From positions 1-64,000 of the forward strand of contig JACPTQ010000029.1 of the NCBI GenBank assembly GCA_016192705.1: a stretch of DNA of 64,000 bases, written 5' to 3'. A model generated the notes under the pieces. It was not told the origin of the DNA. It searched no databases and saw only the letters and a list, made by a program, of their open reading frames with translations. Positions 1-7,584 of the stretch are shown one piece after another. The DNA is from Deltaproteobacteria bacterium (GTDB taxonomy: Bacteria; Myxococcota; JACPTQ01). Position 1 is the first letter of the stretch; each line of letters begins with the position of its first letter. The translations under genes and the position numbers were made by a program.

Positions 1-68
1 CCGACGCGGCCCTCTGCCAACCCGACGCCCTCGAGTGAAATCACCGCTTAACCGGGGATCGGGGTCAA
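1..68 (-). repeat. End of a third copy of the 0.5-kb inverted-repeat element
   Basis: Read on the minus strand, this stretch begins with the same terminal motif (TTGACCCCGATNCCCGG, then TTAAGCGG) that opens the two full copies at 21851 and 31474. It continues with a GGCAG-GGCCGC-TCGG segment also present in the copy at 21851, until the window edge cuts it off. The terminal motif lies at about 44-68. The element therefore points out of the window to the left, and its end faces the lipoprotein gene that follows. Confidence 0.7.
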
Positions 69-80
69 ATCGGCCGGGTG

Positions 81-110
81 TTGAGCGCAGACGCTCGCGT
101 CTGTTACACT
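81..110 (+). promoter_or_regulatory. Putative sigma-70 promoter of the first lipoprotein gene
   Basis: A -35-like TTGAGC at 81-86 and a -10-like TACACT at 105-110 are separated by 18 bp. The expected transcription start is about 117, only a few bases before the chosen ATG at 122, so the leader would be very short. The promoter lies just outside the end of the inverted-repeat element. Confidence 0.45.
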
Positions 111-121
111 TTCAGTCGTTC

Positions 122-967
122 ATGCGGGTTCGGCGAACAGCGTTTTTGGTGATGGCGGTACTCGTCGCGTGTGAGCAAGGCCCACAGAGCCTTGGCGAGA
201 ACTCCGTTTCGGAGCCGCTCGCCGAGCGGACATCGGGGCGCGTCGGGCTCATCGTGGGTTCCGTACGAACGAACGACAGGGACCTCGGCGCCGATACGGT
301 GCGGTTCGACGGTTTTTTTGCGCGCCACCGCGGCATCAGCGCCATGGCGACAATCGATGCGCTTGACGTGCGCGCAGTCGCAGACGTCTTGGGCCATCGC
401 GCCGGCGAGTGTTGGATTGAGGCGCAGCCGTCGACGGAGCGGGGAGAAATAGAACTGCTTGAGGTCGGCGCCCTTTCGGCACAAGGCGCGGCAACGGAGC
501 GCCTCGACGCGAAGACGGTCCCGCGTTTGCTCGACCGGATTTCAGGCACTTTATACAAGACCGCGCATGACGTCACGCTCGGGGTCGATCGACGCGTTCG
601 GGTTCGATCGATGGGGGGAGCGTCTGTCGGCCCGTTTGAGGTGCGTCTGGAAATTCCGAGCGCGATGAACCTCGTGGCGGTGCGTGGGTGGACGGCCGGC
701 CGCGCGCTTGAACTCGCTTGGAATACCGATGGCTCTGTTGGCGATGCGGTCGTCCTCTCGATTCGAGCGGGTCAAACGACGTCGCGTTGCGTCGTCGCTG
801 ACAAGGGCGATTTCACCGTGGATGCGTCGTATGTGGGGGAAGGCCGCGAGGCGATTAACGTGGCCGCGACGCGCGTTCGGCTGTCGTCATTCTCAGCAAC
901 TGGGCTTCAGTCGGCGCATGCCGCGGTTCTTGTCGAAGAGAACTTGAGCGTCAGCCGTGGCGAGTGA
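122..967 (+). CDS. Predicted lipoprotein of unknown function
   Basis: This 281-residue protein opens with MRVRRTAFLVMAVLVAC, a charged n-region, a hydrophobic stretch and a lipobox ending at Cys17, so it is probably exported and lipidated. An upstream in-frame start at 35 exists, but it would place 29 unrelated residues before the signal peptide and lies inside the repeat end; the ATG at 122 is preferred. The mature part has no motif I recognise and looks like a soluble, mostly beta domain. The 3' end overlaps the next gene by 11 bases, so the two are probably co-transcribed. Confidence 0.65.
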   Translation: MRVRRTAFLVMAVLVACEQGPQSLGENSVSEPLAERTSGRVGLIVGSVRTNDRDLGADTVRFDGFFARHRGISAMATIDALDVRAVADVLGHRAGECWIEAQPSTERGEIELLEVGALSAQGAATERLDAKTVPRLLDRISGTLYKTAHDVTLGVDRRVRVRSMGGASVGPFEVRLEIPSAMNLVAVRGWTAGRALELAWNTDGSVGDAVVLSIRAGQTTSRCVVADKGDFTVDASYVGEGREAINVAATRVRLSSFSATGLQSAHAAVLVEENLSVSRGE

Positions 968-1313
968 CCGCGACCACCGTCGTTACGTGAGAAAACCCGT
1001 CGGCGTCGAAGTGCGCGCGGGCGAGGCGACTCACAGCGGCGACATTTTTTTTGAGTCGGGCGATTTGAGCGTTGGCGGCGCGTTTCTGGAGAGCGAGTTT
1101 TTTTTCGAGGTGGGCGAGCAGTTTTCGATCTCATTTGCGCTTCCTGGGACGCACCGGATCGCGGCGCGTGCGCGCGTGGTGTGGATTGCGGACATCGGGC
1201 ATTCGGAGGCGCCGACCGCGCGCAAGGGGAAGCCTGGAATGGGGATTGAGTTCGTCGAGCTTCGCGCGGACGACCGAAAACTGATCGCTGACTTCCTCGC
1301 GACGCAAGGCTAG
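957..1313 (+). CDS. PilZ-domain protein
   Basis: A 118-residue single-domain protein starting at GTG 957, inside the 3' end of the lipoprotein gene. It shows the PilZ layout: a basic RRYVRK motif at residues 8-13, DLSVGG at 36-41, and a GMGIEF strand near the C-terminus. PilZ domains bind cyclic-di-GMP through the RxxxR and (D/N)xSxxG motifs; both are present in recognisable form, so binding is plausible but unproven. It resembles the small stand-alone PilZ proteins common in myxobacteria. Likely a cytosolic effector. Confidence 0.8.
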   Translation: MASDRDHRRYVRKPVGVEVRAGEATHSGDIFFESGDLSVGGAFLESEFFFEVGEQFSISFALPGTHRIAARARVVWIADIGHSEAPTARKGKPGMGIEFVELRADDRKLIADFLATQG

Positions 1314-1325
1314 ACTCGCGCTCAG

Positions 1326-2375
1326 ATGGAAACGATTGCAGTGGTCGTGGCGGCGGTGTCGCTCGCGCTCGTGGGCATTGTGCTGTTTCTCGTCGTCGCG
1401 CTTCGCGAGCGGCTGCGGGATGTCGCGCGGAGCCAAGAGGTGTCGCGGAGTCACGAAGAGTCGGTCGCGTCGCTTGAGCGGTTGCACGATCGGCTTGCGG
1501 CAAGTTTTGGTGAGCGCATCGCATCCCTCGAGCAAAGAACCGAGACGCGACTCGGCGCGATGCAGGGCGTTGTTCAGCAGAAGCTCGAAGAGACGCTCAA
1601 GACAAACCTCGGCGCATTCAAGGATTTGACGCCCATTCTTCAAGGCGTCTCATCGGCGGCATCGCGCATCGCGGATGTGGGGCGCCACGTCGATGGTCTG
1701 TCGCGTATATTGGCGCAGCCGAAACTTCGTGGGCTCGCGGGCGAGTTTCAGCTCAAGGAGATTTTGGCCGACACGCTTCCGCCCGAGAAATTCGAAATGC
1801 CGTTTGCCGTGGCCGACGGTTACGTCGATGCGGTCATCCACCTTGCGGCGGGCGATCTTTACATCGACGCAAAATTTCCGCTCGACGATTTTCGGCGCTC
1901 GTTAGAGCCCGGCCTTGGCACAGCGGAAATTGAGGCGCATCGCAAGGCGTTTTTTGCAAAGGTCAAAACCGAAATCGCTTCGATTCGAAAAAAATACCTC
2001 CTTCAGGGAACTGGGCTCGATTACGCGCTTTTATTCGTGCCGTCGGAAGTTGTCTTTCTCGAACTCATCCAGAACGTCGAGCTTCATCGGCACGCTATTG
2101 AGAATCATGTGGTGCCGTGTTCGCCGGTGTCGCTCTTCGCGTACCTTCAAGCGATTGCGCTTGGGTTTCGATCGGAAAAGGTCGCGGAGGATGTTCAACG
2201 CGTGGAGCAGCAGATTCGCACGCTCGCGAAAAAATTTGAGACGTTTTGGGCGAGCTTCGAAGCTGTCGGGCAACGCATCGTTCAGGCGCAAAAGGCGTAC
2301 GACGATGCGGGAAAGCACGCGGGCCCCGTGACGGGGATTTTCAATTCGCTTGTGTCGGGGGACGTTGAAAAATAG
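1326..2375 (+). CDS. rmuC: DNA recombination protein RmuC
   Basis: A 349-residue protein. Residues 3-25 form an N-terminal membrane anchor, followed by a charged coiled-coil region (about 26-95) and the RmuC core. Core signatures include LRGLAGEFQLKEIL, a DAVI strand followed by GDLYIDAKFPLDDFRRSL, and LDYALLFVPSEVVFLELI, resembling a restriction-endonuclease-like fold. RmuC proteins limit recombination at inverted repeats and are thought to be nucleases. This one is shorter than the 400-500 residues usual in enterobacteria, mainly in the coiled coil. It follows the PilZ gene by 12 bp. Confidence 0.85.
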   Translation: METIAVVVAAVSLALVGIVLFLVVALRERLRDVARSQEVSRSHEESVASLERLHDRLAASFGERIASLEQRTETRLGAMQGVVQQKLEETLKTNLGAFKDLTPILQGVSSAASRIADVGRHVDGLSRILAQPKLRGLAGEFQLKEILADTLPPEKFEMPFAVADGYVDAVIHLAAGDLYIDAKFPLDDFRRSLEPGLGTAEIEAHRKAFFAKVKTEIASIRKKYLLQGTGLDYALLFVPSEVVFLELIQNVELHRHAIENHVVPCSPVSLFAYLQAIALGFRSEKVAEDVQRVEQQIRTLAKKFETFWASFEAVGQRIVQAQKAYDDAGKHAGPVTGIFNSLVSGDVEK

Positions 2376-2434
2376 GGGATTGATATCGAGAACTTGCTGC
2401 GCGAGCCGCCGGCCCACGTGAAAAACTAGACACC

Positions 2435-2650
2435 TCAGGTGCCGCCAAATCCAATCGTGACCTTAGTTCCGTCCTCGACGATGACCGGCACGCGGCGCAC
2501 GCCTTTCGACAGCGCCAACATCTCGCCGATGCGATGCGCGTCACGGTTCTTCACGTCGACGTAAACGACCTCGACCTTTTTTGCCTGGAACGCCTCACGG
2601 GCGGCCGTCGTGTACGGTCAGGTGTCTTTGCCATAAATGACAACAGCCAT
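2435..2650 (-). CDS. CXX-star type small selenoprotein (UPYT), in-frame UGA
   Basis: On the minus strand a strong ribosome-binding site (GGAGG, 6 bases before the start) leads into ATG 2650. The frame reads MAVVIYGKDT, then UGA at codon 11, then PYTTAAREAF and on to a normal UGA stop at 2435, 71 residues in all. With UGA read as selenocysteine the product is a complete thioredoxin/glutaredoxin-fold miniprotein: first beta strand, U-P-Y-T active site, helix, second strand (VEVVYVDV), and a cis-Pro strand (RRVPVIVEDG) followed by TIGFGG. Small redox proteins with a UXX(S/T/C) motif are an established selenoprotein family (UXX-star/CXX-star). A conventional gene finder would miss it. It is divergent from the PhaC-like gene. 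Confidence 0.85.
2596..2620 (-). promoter_or_regulatory. Selenocysteine UGA with possible SECIS hairpin
   Basis: The recoded UGA is at 2620-2618 on the minus strand. Five bases after it, 2612-2596 can fold as a small hairpin: CACG pairs with CGUG, a two-base AC bulge follows, GG pairs with CC, and CCG forms the loop. Bacterial SECIS elements lie just 3' of the UGA and are poorly conserved outside enterobacteria, so the hairpin is suggestive only. Confidence 0.4.
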
Positions 2651-2688
2651 CTCGCACCTCCTTGCGCCTTGGATGATACAATAACCGC

Positions 2689-3825
2689 GTGCTGTTCCTC
2701 CAACCGTCTCGCAAGGGACTGGCCCGTGAGCGCGCCATGCGCGTCGCGTCGGACCGCGCGCTTCTTCGGTTTGTCAACGGCCTTTCGCGTCTCCTTGACG
2801 GTCGCCAACCGCTCGTCGGCAAGACGCCCAAGGACGTCGTTTTCAAGGAGGGGAAGCTCGAGGTTTGGCGTTACCGCACGCCAAAAGAGCCCGCGATCGC
2901 GCTCGGCACCGAGGAGTGGGTCGTCTCGAACAAGCCCGTGCGCGTTCCACTCCTCATCATCCCGCCGCTCATGGTGCGTCCCTACGTCTACGATTTGCGA
3001 CCCGGGCACAGCCTCGTCGAGTTTTTCGCCGCGAGCGGCTTCGACACGTTCCTCGTTGATTTCGGCGAACCGGATCAGAGCGATGCCCACGTGCGCCTCG
3101 ACGATTACGTTCTTTCGTTCGTCCCAGCCGCGCTCAAAGCCGTGCGCGCGGCGTCGGGCTCGCGGGCAGTCTCCATCTTGGGGTACTGCCTCGGTGGGAT
3201 TTTTGGACTTCTTTACAGCGCGGCCTGGCACGACCCCGACATTGCCGCCATCGTGACTGTTGGCGCTCCGATCGACTTTCGCAAAATGGGGATTTTGTCG
3301 GTCTTCGCGAAGACCGCGCAGGGTCAAGTGTCGCGCCTTTCGCGACGCATTGGAAATATTCCAGGTGGCCTTTCGGCGACCGGTCTAAAACTCATCACGC
3401 CGCTCAAGATGGTGACGCGTTACGCGGACCTCTTCGTCAATCTTTGGGATGACGAATTCGTGAAGGGGTACGACTCCATTAACCACTGGATGAACGACTT
3501 CATCGACTACCCGGCCGCTGCGTTCCAGCAGTTCTTCGGTGAGTTGATGGTGGGCAATAAGCTTGTGTCCGGCGATCTCAAATTTGGCGATCGCGTTGCG
3601 AACCTCAAAGACGTGCGTTGCCCGGTCCTTTCGTTTGCAGGCGAAGACGACAAAGTCGCGGCGCCCGCGAGCGCCAAGGAGATCCAAGCGGCAGTTGGAA
3701 GCAGCGACCTTGAGTATCATTTGGTGCCCGGCGGTCACATCGGAGTCATCGCGGGGGGGAGCGCGCCCGAGCGCGTTTGGAAGCCGAGCGCGACGTGGCT
3801 GAGGGCAAAAACGGAGGGCGGTTGA
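2689..3825 (+). CDS. PhaC-like alpha/beta hydrolase (polyhydroxyalkanoate synthase family)
   Basis: A 378-residue protein with the alpha/beta-hydrolase layout of class III PHA synthases: a VPLLIIPPLMVRPYVYDLRP strand-loop near residue 85, a nucleophile elbow GYCLGG with Cys167 instead of Ser, an acid in AGEDDK at about 321, and a catalytic His350 in GGHIGV. Cysteine in the elbow separates PHA synthases from ordinary lipases. The start is GTG 2689, 6 bp after a -10-like TACAAT, which would give a leaderless message; ATG 2737 is the alternative. No phaE, phasin or phaA/B genes lie nearby, so polymer synthesis is inference. Confidence 0.7.
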   Translation: MLFLQPSRKGLARERAMRVASDRALLRFVNGLSRLLDGRQPLVGKTPKDVVFKEGKLEVWRYRTPKEPAIALGTEEWVVSNKPVRVPLLIIPPLMVRPYVYDLRPGHSLVEFFAASGFDTFLVDFGEPDQSDAHVRLDDYVLSFVPAALKAVRAASGSRAVSILGYCLGGIFGLLYSAAWHDPDIAAIVTVGAPIDFRKMGILSVFAKTAQGQVSRLSRRIGNIPGGLSATGLKLITPLKMVTRYADLFVNLWDDEFVKGYDSINHWMNDFIDYPAAAFQQFFGELMVGNKLVSGDLKFGDRVANLKDVRCPVLSFAGEDDKVAAPASAKEIQAAVGSSDLEYHLVPGGHIGVIAGGSAPERVWKPSATWLRAKTEGG

Positions 3826-3840
3826 AGGGTGAGGTGACGC

Positions 3841-4125
3841 ATGCTCTTTCTCGGCTACTACAGTGTCGAATCGGACAAACTTGAGACGGCGATGGCGAAG
3901 CGGCTCGAGTGGGATGAGGTGAAACCCGACGGATTTCGCATGGTGTGCGACTACGTGGTCCTCGGGAAATCCGCGCCGTTCGAAGGGGTGATGGTCATTG
4001 AAACGGCGAACGCCGAGGATTTGAACACGCTCATTTTGTATTACGGCGACACCGTGAAGATCGACGTTCGTCCGGCGAGCGACGTTTTGTCCGCGATTCA
4101 AATGACCAGGGCCGCAAAGGGGTGA
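3841..4125 (+). CDS. DUF3303-like small protein
   Basis: A 94-residue cytosolic protein, MLFLGYYSVES..., with a central strand ending in VIETANAEDL and a final YYGDTVKIDVRPASD segment. This spacing resembles small alpha/beta DUF3303-type (ferredoxin-like fold) proteins. It starts 15 bp after the PhaC-like gene, and its stop overlaps the GTG start of the kinase, so the three are probably one transcript. Function unknown. Confidence 0.6.
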   Translation: MLFLGYYSVESDKLETAMAKRLEWDEVKPDGFRMVCDYVVLGKSAPFEGVMVIETANAEDLNTLILYYGDTVKIDVRPASDVLSAIQMTRAAKG

Positions 4126-5249
4126 ACATCCTCGCGGGGAAATACGAGATTCACGGCCTCATGGCGGTGGGGGGCGTCGCGGAGATCTATTTGGCGCGGG
4201 CGCGCACAAAGCGCGGCGGCGGGCGCGTGGTGGTCGTCAAGCGGTTGTTGCCGGCGCTTGCGCGTGAGCCAGAGCTGTCGCGCATGTTGCTCGCTGAGGC
4301 GACGATTGTGAGCGTGCTCGAGCATCCGAACATCGTCCAAGTTCTGGATCTCGGCACCGTCACGGAAGGGGACGGGACGGACTACTTCGTTGTCATGGAG
4401 TACGTTCACGGGCGGGACCTCGCGGATTTGCTTGGGCGCTTGACCGAAAAGAATCGGCGGTTGCCGATGCCGGTTGTGTTCGAGATTGCGCAGGCGATTG
4501 CATGTGGGCTCGCTTATGCGCACGGCGCGCGTGACTACCAGGGGCGACCGCTCGGGATTGTCCACCGCGATATGTCGCCCCACAACGTGCTGGTGTCGTT
4601 TGGGGGCGATGTGAAGATCAGCGACTTTGGAATCGCGAAGTTTGCGACGGACGACGTGACAACCGAGGCGGGGGTTTTCAAGGGGAAGTTTCGGTACATG
4701 TCGCCGGAGCAGGCAGCGCGGAAGAACGTCGATCATCGGTCGGATATTTTTTCGCTCGGTATTTTGCTTTGGGAAATGATTGCGGGTGAGACGTTGTTCG
4801 CCGCGAAGAGCTTGCTGGAGACCGTTGAGCGCGTGCGGAAGGCGCGAGTGCCGGACTTGCGCGAGAAGCGGCCAGAGGTCCCGGCGGCGATCGCGGAGGT
4901 TGTGAAGACGGCGCTTGCGCGAAAAGTCCACGAGCGGTTTCAATCGGCCGAGGCCATCGGTGTCGCGCTTGAATCCGCAGGGGCGGCGCTGCCACGCGGC
5001 GCGACGACACCGACGTTGGCCGACGTGATGCGCGAACAGTATTCTGATGCGGAGCGGGCGTTGCCAAAGATCGCCATGGCGAAGGCGAGGGAGGGCGAAA
5101 CGACGGCGGCGCGACGTCGCGAAACAGGCGCTCTCGATGAGACGATGACGAAGACGATTTTGGGGCGGGCCGAGCGCCGGGCGGAGTCCGCGGGCGACGT
5201 TTCGTTTGTCGACTTGGTGCTCGAGGAGCTGAAGCGGGCGTCGGGATAG
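4122..5249 (+). CDS. Hanks-type Ser/Thr protein kinase
   Basis: A 375-residue cytosolic kinase starting at GTG 4122 in a GTGA overlap with the previous gene. Visible kinase motifs are a glycine loop AVGGVAEIY (residues 15-23), ATP-anchoring Lys40 in VVVVKR, C-helix Glu59, HRDMSPHN with catalytic Asp150, DFG with Asp168, and the SPE motif in YMSPEQAA. All key residues are kept, so it should be active. The C-terminal 80 residues are charged and unassigned, with no membrane segment or sensor domain. Many such kinases are typical of myxobacteria. Its substrate is unknown. Confidence 0.88.
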   Translation: MNILAGKYEIHGLMAVGGVAEIYLARARTKRGGGRVVVVKRLLPALAREPELSRMLLAEATIVSVLEHPNIVQVLDLGTVTEGDGTDYFVVMEYVHGRDLADLLGRLTEKNRRLPMPVVFEIAQAIACGLAYAHGARDYQGRPLGIVHRDMSPHNVLVSFGGDVKISDFGIAKFATDDVTTEAGVFKGKFRYMSPEQAARKNVDHRSDIFSLGILLWEMIAGETLFAAKSLLETVERVRKARVPDLREKRPEVPAAIAEVVKTALARKVHERFQSAEAIGVALESAGAALPRGATTPTLADVMREQYSDAERALPKIAMAKAREGETTAARRRETGALDETMTKTILGRAERRAESAGDVSFVDLVLEELKRASG

Positions 5250-5279
5250 TCGGGGAGAAAACCGGTCGGAGGGCGAGAG

Positions 5280-6080
5280 ATGAGCGGAGAGGCGCGATTG
5301 TTTGAGGGCAAAGTGGGAATCGTGACGGGCGGTGCGACCGGAATTGGGCGCGGGCTCATGCGGGGTCTCGCGGCGGCCGGTGCACGCGTGACGATTGCAA
5401 GTCGAAAGGAAGACCGGTTGCGCGCGGCGGCTGCGGAGGTCGTGGAAACAGGCTGCGACGCGCCGCACGTTGAAGTGTGCGATGTGCGCGATGCGGAGAG
5501 TTGCGAGAGGATGGTTAAAGCGACCGCCGAGAAGTTTGGGCGACTTGATTTTTTGGTGAACAACGCCGGGGCGAATTTTTTGTGTCCGGCGATGGCAATT
5601 TCCGCAAACGGGTGGCGCGCCGTGGTGGAAACGGTGTTGAACGGAACGTTCTTTTGCTCGGTGGCGGCGGCGCGGGTCATGATGGAGTGTGGCGGCGGCG
5701 CCATCGTGAACATGGCGGCGACAAACGGCTGGAATGGATCGCCACTCATCGCGCATTCGGGCGCCGCGAAGGCGGGCGTGTTGAATCTAACGGAGACGCT
5801 TGCGGTTGAGTGGGCGCCATTTAAGATTCGCGTGAATGCGGTGGCGCCGGGCCCGGTTGCAACGGAAGGCGCGAAGGAGCGGCTCTGGCGCGAGGACGAC
5901 GCGCGGCGACGCATTGAGGAGGCGATTCCGCTCGGTCGAATGGCGAGTGTCGACGATTGTGTGCAAGCGACCCTCTTTTTGCTCTCGCCGGCCGCGGCTT
6001 ACATCACGGGCACAACGCTGGCGGTCGATGGCGGTGAGCGGCTTCGAAACTGGAATCGGCTTGGGCCGCTGCCCGGTTGA
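5280..6080 (+). CDS. SDR oxidoreductase, 2,4-dienoyl-CoA reductase-like
   Basis: A 266-residue Rossmann-fold short-chain dehydrogenase. It has the nucleotide-binding TGGATGIG (16-23), NNAG, and the C-terminal APGPVATEGAKERL signature. The usual YxxxK is changed: Lys164 remains, but the Tyr position is Ser160 (AHSGAAKAG). The same substitution and the PG(P)xxTEGxxRL motif are typical of 2,4-dienoyl-CoA and peroxisomal-type enoyl-CoA reductases, so this is probably an auxiliary beta-oxidation enzyme and not a dead SDR. A GGAGGGCGAGAG ribosome-binding site precedes ATG 5280. Confidence 0.75.
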   Translation: MSGEARLFEGKVGIVTGGATGIGRGLMRGLAAAGARVTIASRKEDRLRAAAAEVVETGCDAPHVEVCDVRDAESCERMVKATAEKFGRLDFLVNNAGANFLCPAMAISANGWRAVVETVLNGTFFCSVAAARVMMECGGGAIVNMAATNGWNGSPLIAHSGAAKAGVLNLTETLAVEWAPFKIRVNAVAPGPVATEGAKERLWREDDARRRIEEAIPLGRMASVDDCVQATLFLLSPAAAYITGTTLAVDGGERLRNWNRLGPLPG

Positions 6081-6123
6081 TCGACAGATGGATTCGGCGT
6101 CGGTTCTGGGTTATTCGAATGCG

Positions 6124-6774
6124 ATGTCTTCTCTTCTCGTTGTCGGCTGTGATTCGGCCTCGCGCTTTTGCATCGAGCGCGCCGCGTCGGTTCGCGGTTT
6201 TCGCGTTGAGGTTTGCCGGTCATTGGATGAAGCGCGCGGGCGGCGAGAGGCGCCGCGGGTTGCGGCCGCCCTCATCGACGCAAACTGCTTCGCGCGTTCT
6301 GCACCGGGGAATGGTGCGCTCGGCTCGGTCGTACGTGAGTTCCCTTACGTGGTCGTTGTTTGCGCTCTTCATCGCCTTGCTGAGGTGGCGAACTCTGGAG
6401 TGTTCGCGACGCTGACAACGCCTTTTTCCCTCGCAGATGTCGATCGCGTTTTGACGAAGATCGGGCCGCCGACGACAGCCATTCCTTGGGACGCTGAGCG
6501 GTCGGTGGTCGTTGACGGCGCGTCGGGGGAAGGTGCGGGACTCGACTTCGCGCTGCAAGAGGCTGTCGATCGTCAGCTCGCCGCGTGGGGGGATGCCCAG
6601 CCAGCCGAAATCTACGAGTTCTTTGTTCGCGCGCTCGAGCGCCCACTCATTGCGCGAATGCTGGAGCTGACGCGGGGCAATCAAGTGGTAACGGCGGCGC
6701 GCCTCGGCCTTAACCGCAACACGCTTCGCAAGAAGTTGAAGTACCTCGGTCTCCTCAAGGTCCACACCCCGTAG
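6124..6774 (+). CDS. Receiver-like regulator with C-terminal Fis-type HTH
   Basis: About 216 residues. The N-terminal half looks like a response-regulator receiver (LLVVGCDSASR at the first strand, AALIDANCF at the phospho-acceptor strand), but the acidic pair after strand 1 is degenerate. The last 45 residues (LIARMLELTRGNQ...LNRNTLRKKLKYLGL) are a Fis-family DNA-binding helix-turn-helix like the tail of NtrC proteins. The AAA+ domain is absent. The frame is open upstream into the SDR gene; ATG 6124 fits the receiver start and ATG 6088 is an alternative. No partner kinase is adjacent. Confidence 0.65.
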   Translation: MSSLLVVGCDSASRFCIERAASVRGFRVEVCRSLDEARGRREAPRVAAALIDANCFARSAPGNGALGSVVREFPYVVVVCALHRLAEVANSGVFATLTTPFSLADVDRVLTKIGPPTTAIPWDAERSVVVDGASGEGAGLDFALQEAVDRQLAAWGDAQPAEIYEFFVRALERPLIARMLELTRGNQVVTAARLGLNRNTLRKKLKYLGLLKVHTP

Positions 6775-6783
6775 CGACAAGCG

Positions 6784-7521
6784 GTGGAAAGCCCAGCCCT
6801 TCGACTTGTCCTCTTCAGCGTCGCCATCGTCGCCGCCTCGATGGCGGGCAGCGCGGTTCCGCTTCTGACAACCTTCACGCGACGACGTCTCCAATTCGCC
6901 CTCGCGCTCTCGGCCGGCCTTCTCCTCGGCGCCGCCTTCTTCCACATGATTCCCGATGCCGTCCAGATCGGCGGTGCGACAGTTCTTTACGCGACGCCCA
7001 TCGGCTTCATCACGCTCTTTCTGCTCGAGCGCTACCTCATGGTCCACGTGTGCGCCCCCGAGGAAGAGGATTGCGAGGTCCACACGTTCGGGCTCACGGC
7101 GTTCGTCGGCATTGCGTTTCATTCGCTCACGGAAGGAATCGCCGCAGGGTCCGCGTTAACGTCGCAATCGCTCGCGTTAACTGTGTTCATGGCGGTTCTG
7201 TTACACAAAATTCCGGAATCGTTCGCGCTTGCGCTCATTCTTCGCAGCGCCGGTAATACGCCGCGCCGTGTGATCGCGGTTGTCGGGATGCTCGCCGCCT
7301 CGTTTCCGCTTGGCGCCGCTATTTTTTTAGTGGTGCCGAGTCTCTCGGGTGACTCCGAGATTCGAACGTTCGCCCTCGCGTTTTCGGCCGGCACGTTTCT
7401 TCACATTTCTTTCTCGGACCTGCTGCCCACGGCGCACCGCCACAGTGAAAGTCGCGTGGGGACATCGATCGCGACGGTTGTGGGGCTCGCGATCATGTAC
7501 GCGCTGACGGCGGTGTCGTAG
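6784..7521 (+). CDS. ZIP-family metal transporter
   Basis: A 245-residue inner-membrane protein with about eight hydrophobic segments. The metal-binding ZIP motifs are present: FHSLTEG in TM4 (about residues 112-118) and LHKIPE in TM5 (about 140-145). A short acidic cytosolic loop (CAPEEEDCEVH) may also bind metal. ZIP proteins move zinc, iron or manganese into the cytosol; the substrate cannot be fixed from sequence. It starts at GTG 6784, 9 bp after the Fis-type regulator. Confidence 0.88.
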   Translation: MESPALRLVLFSVAIVAASMAGSAVPLLTTFTRRRLQFALALSAGLLLGAAFFHMIPDAVQIGGATVLYATPIGFITLFLLERYLMVHVCAPEEEDCEVHTFGLTAFVGIAFHSLTEGIAAGSALTSQSLALTVFMAVLLHKIPESFALALILRSAGNTPRRVIAVVGMLAASFPLGAAIFLVVPSLSGDSEIRTFALAFSAGTFLHISFSDLLPTAHRHSESRVGTSIATVVGLAIMYALTAVS

Positions 7522-7584
7522 TTCGTGGCAAGGAGAGGATCGAAGATCCCACTCGCGTCGGTGTTTGTGATACGAGAAAAGTGA

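Noticed and set aside
4098-5756. 552-codon minus-strand frame
   Set aside because: Antisense to the kinase and SDR genes, which have intact family motifs.
7522-7584. Trp attenuator or leader peptide before trpE
   Set aside because: The 63-bp gap has no Trp-rich leader frame and no competing hairpins.
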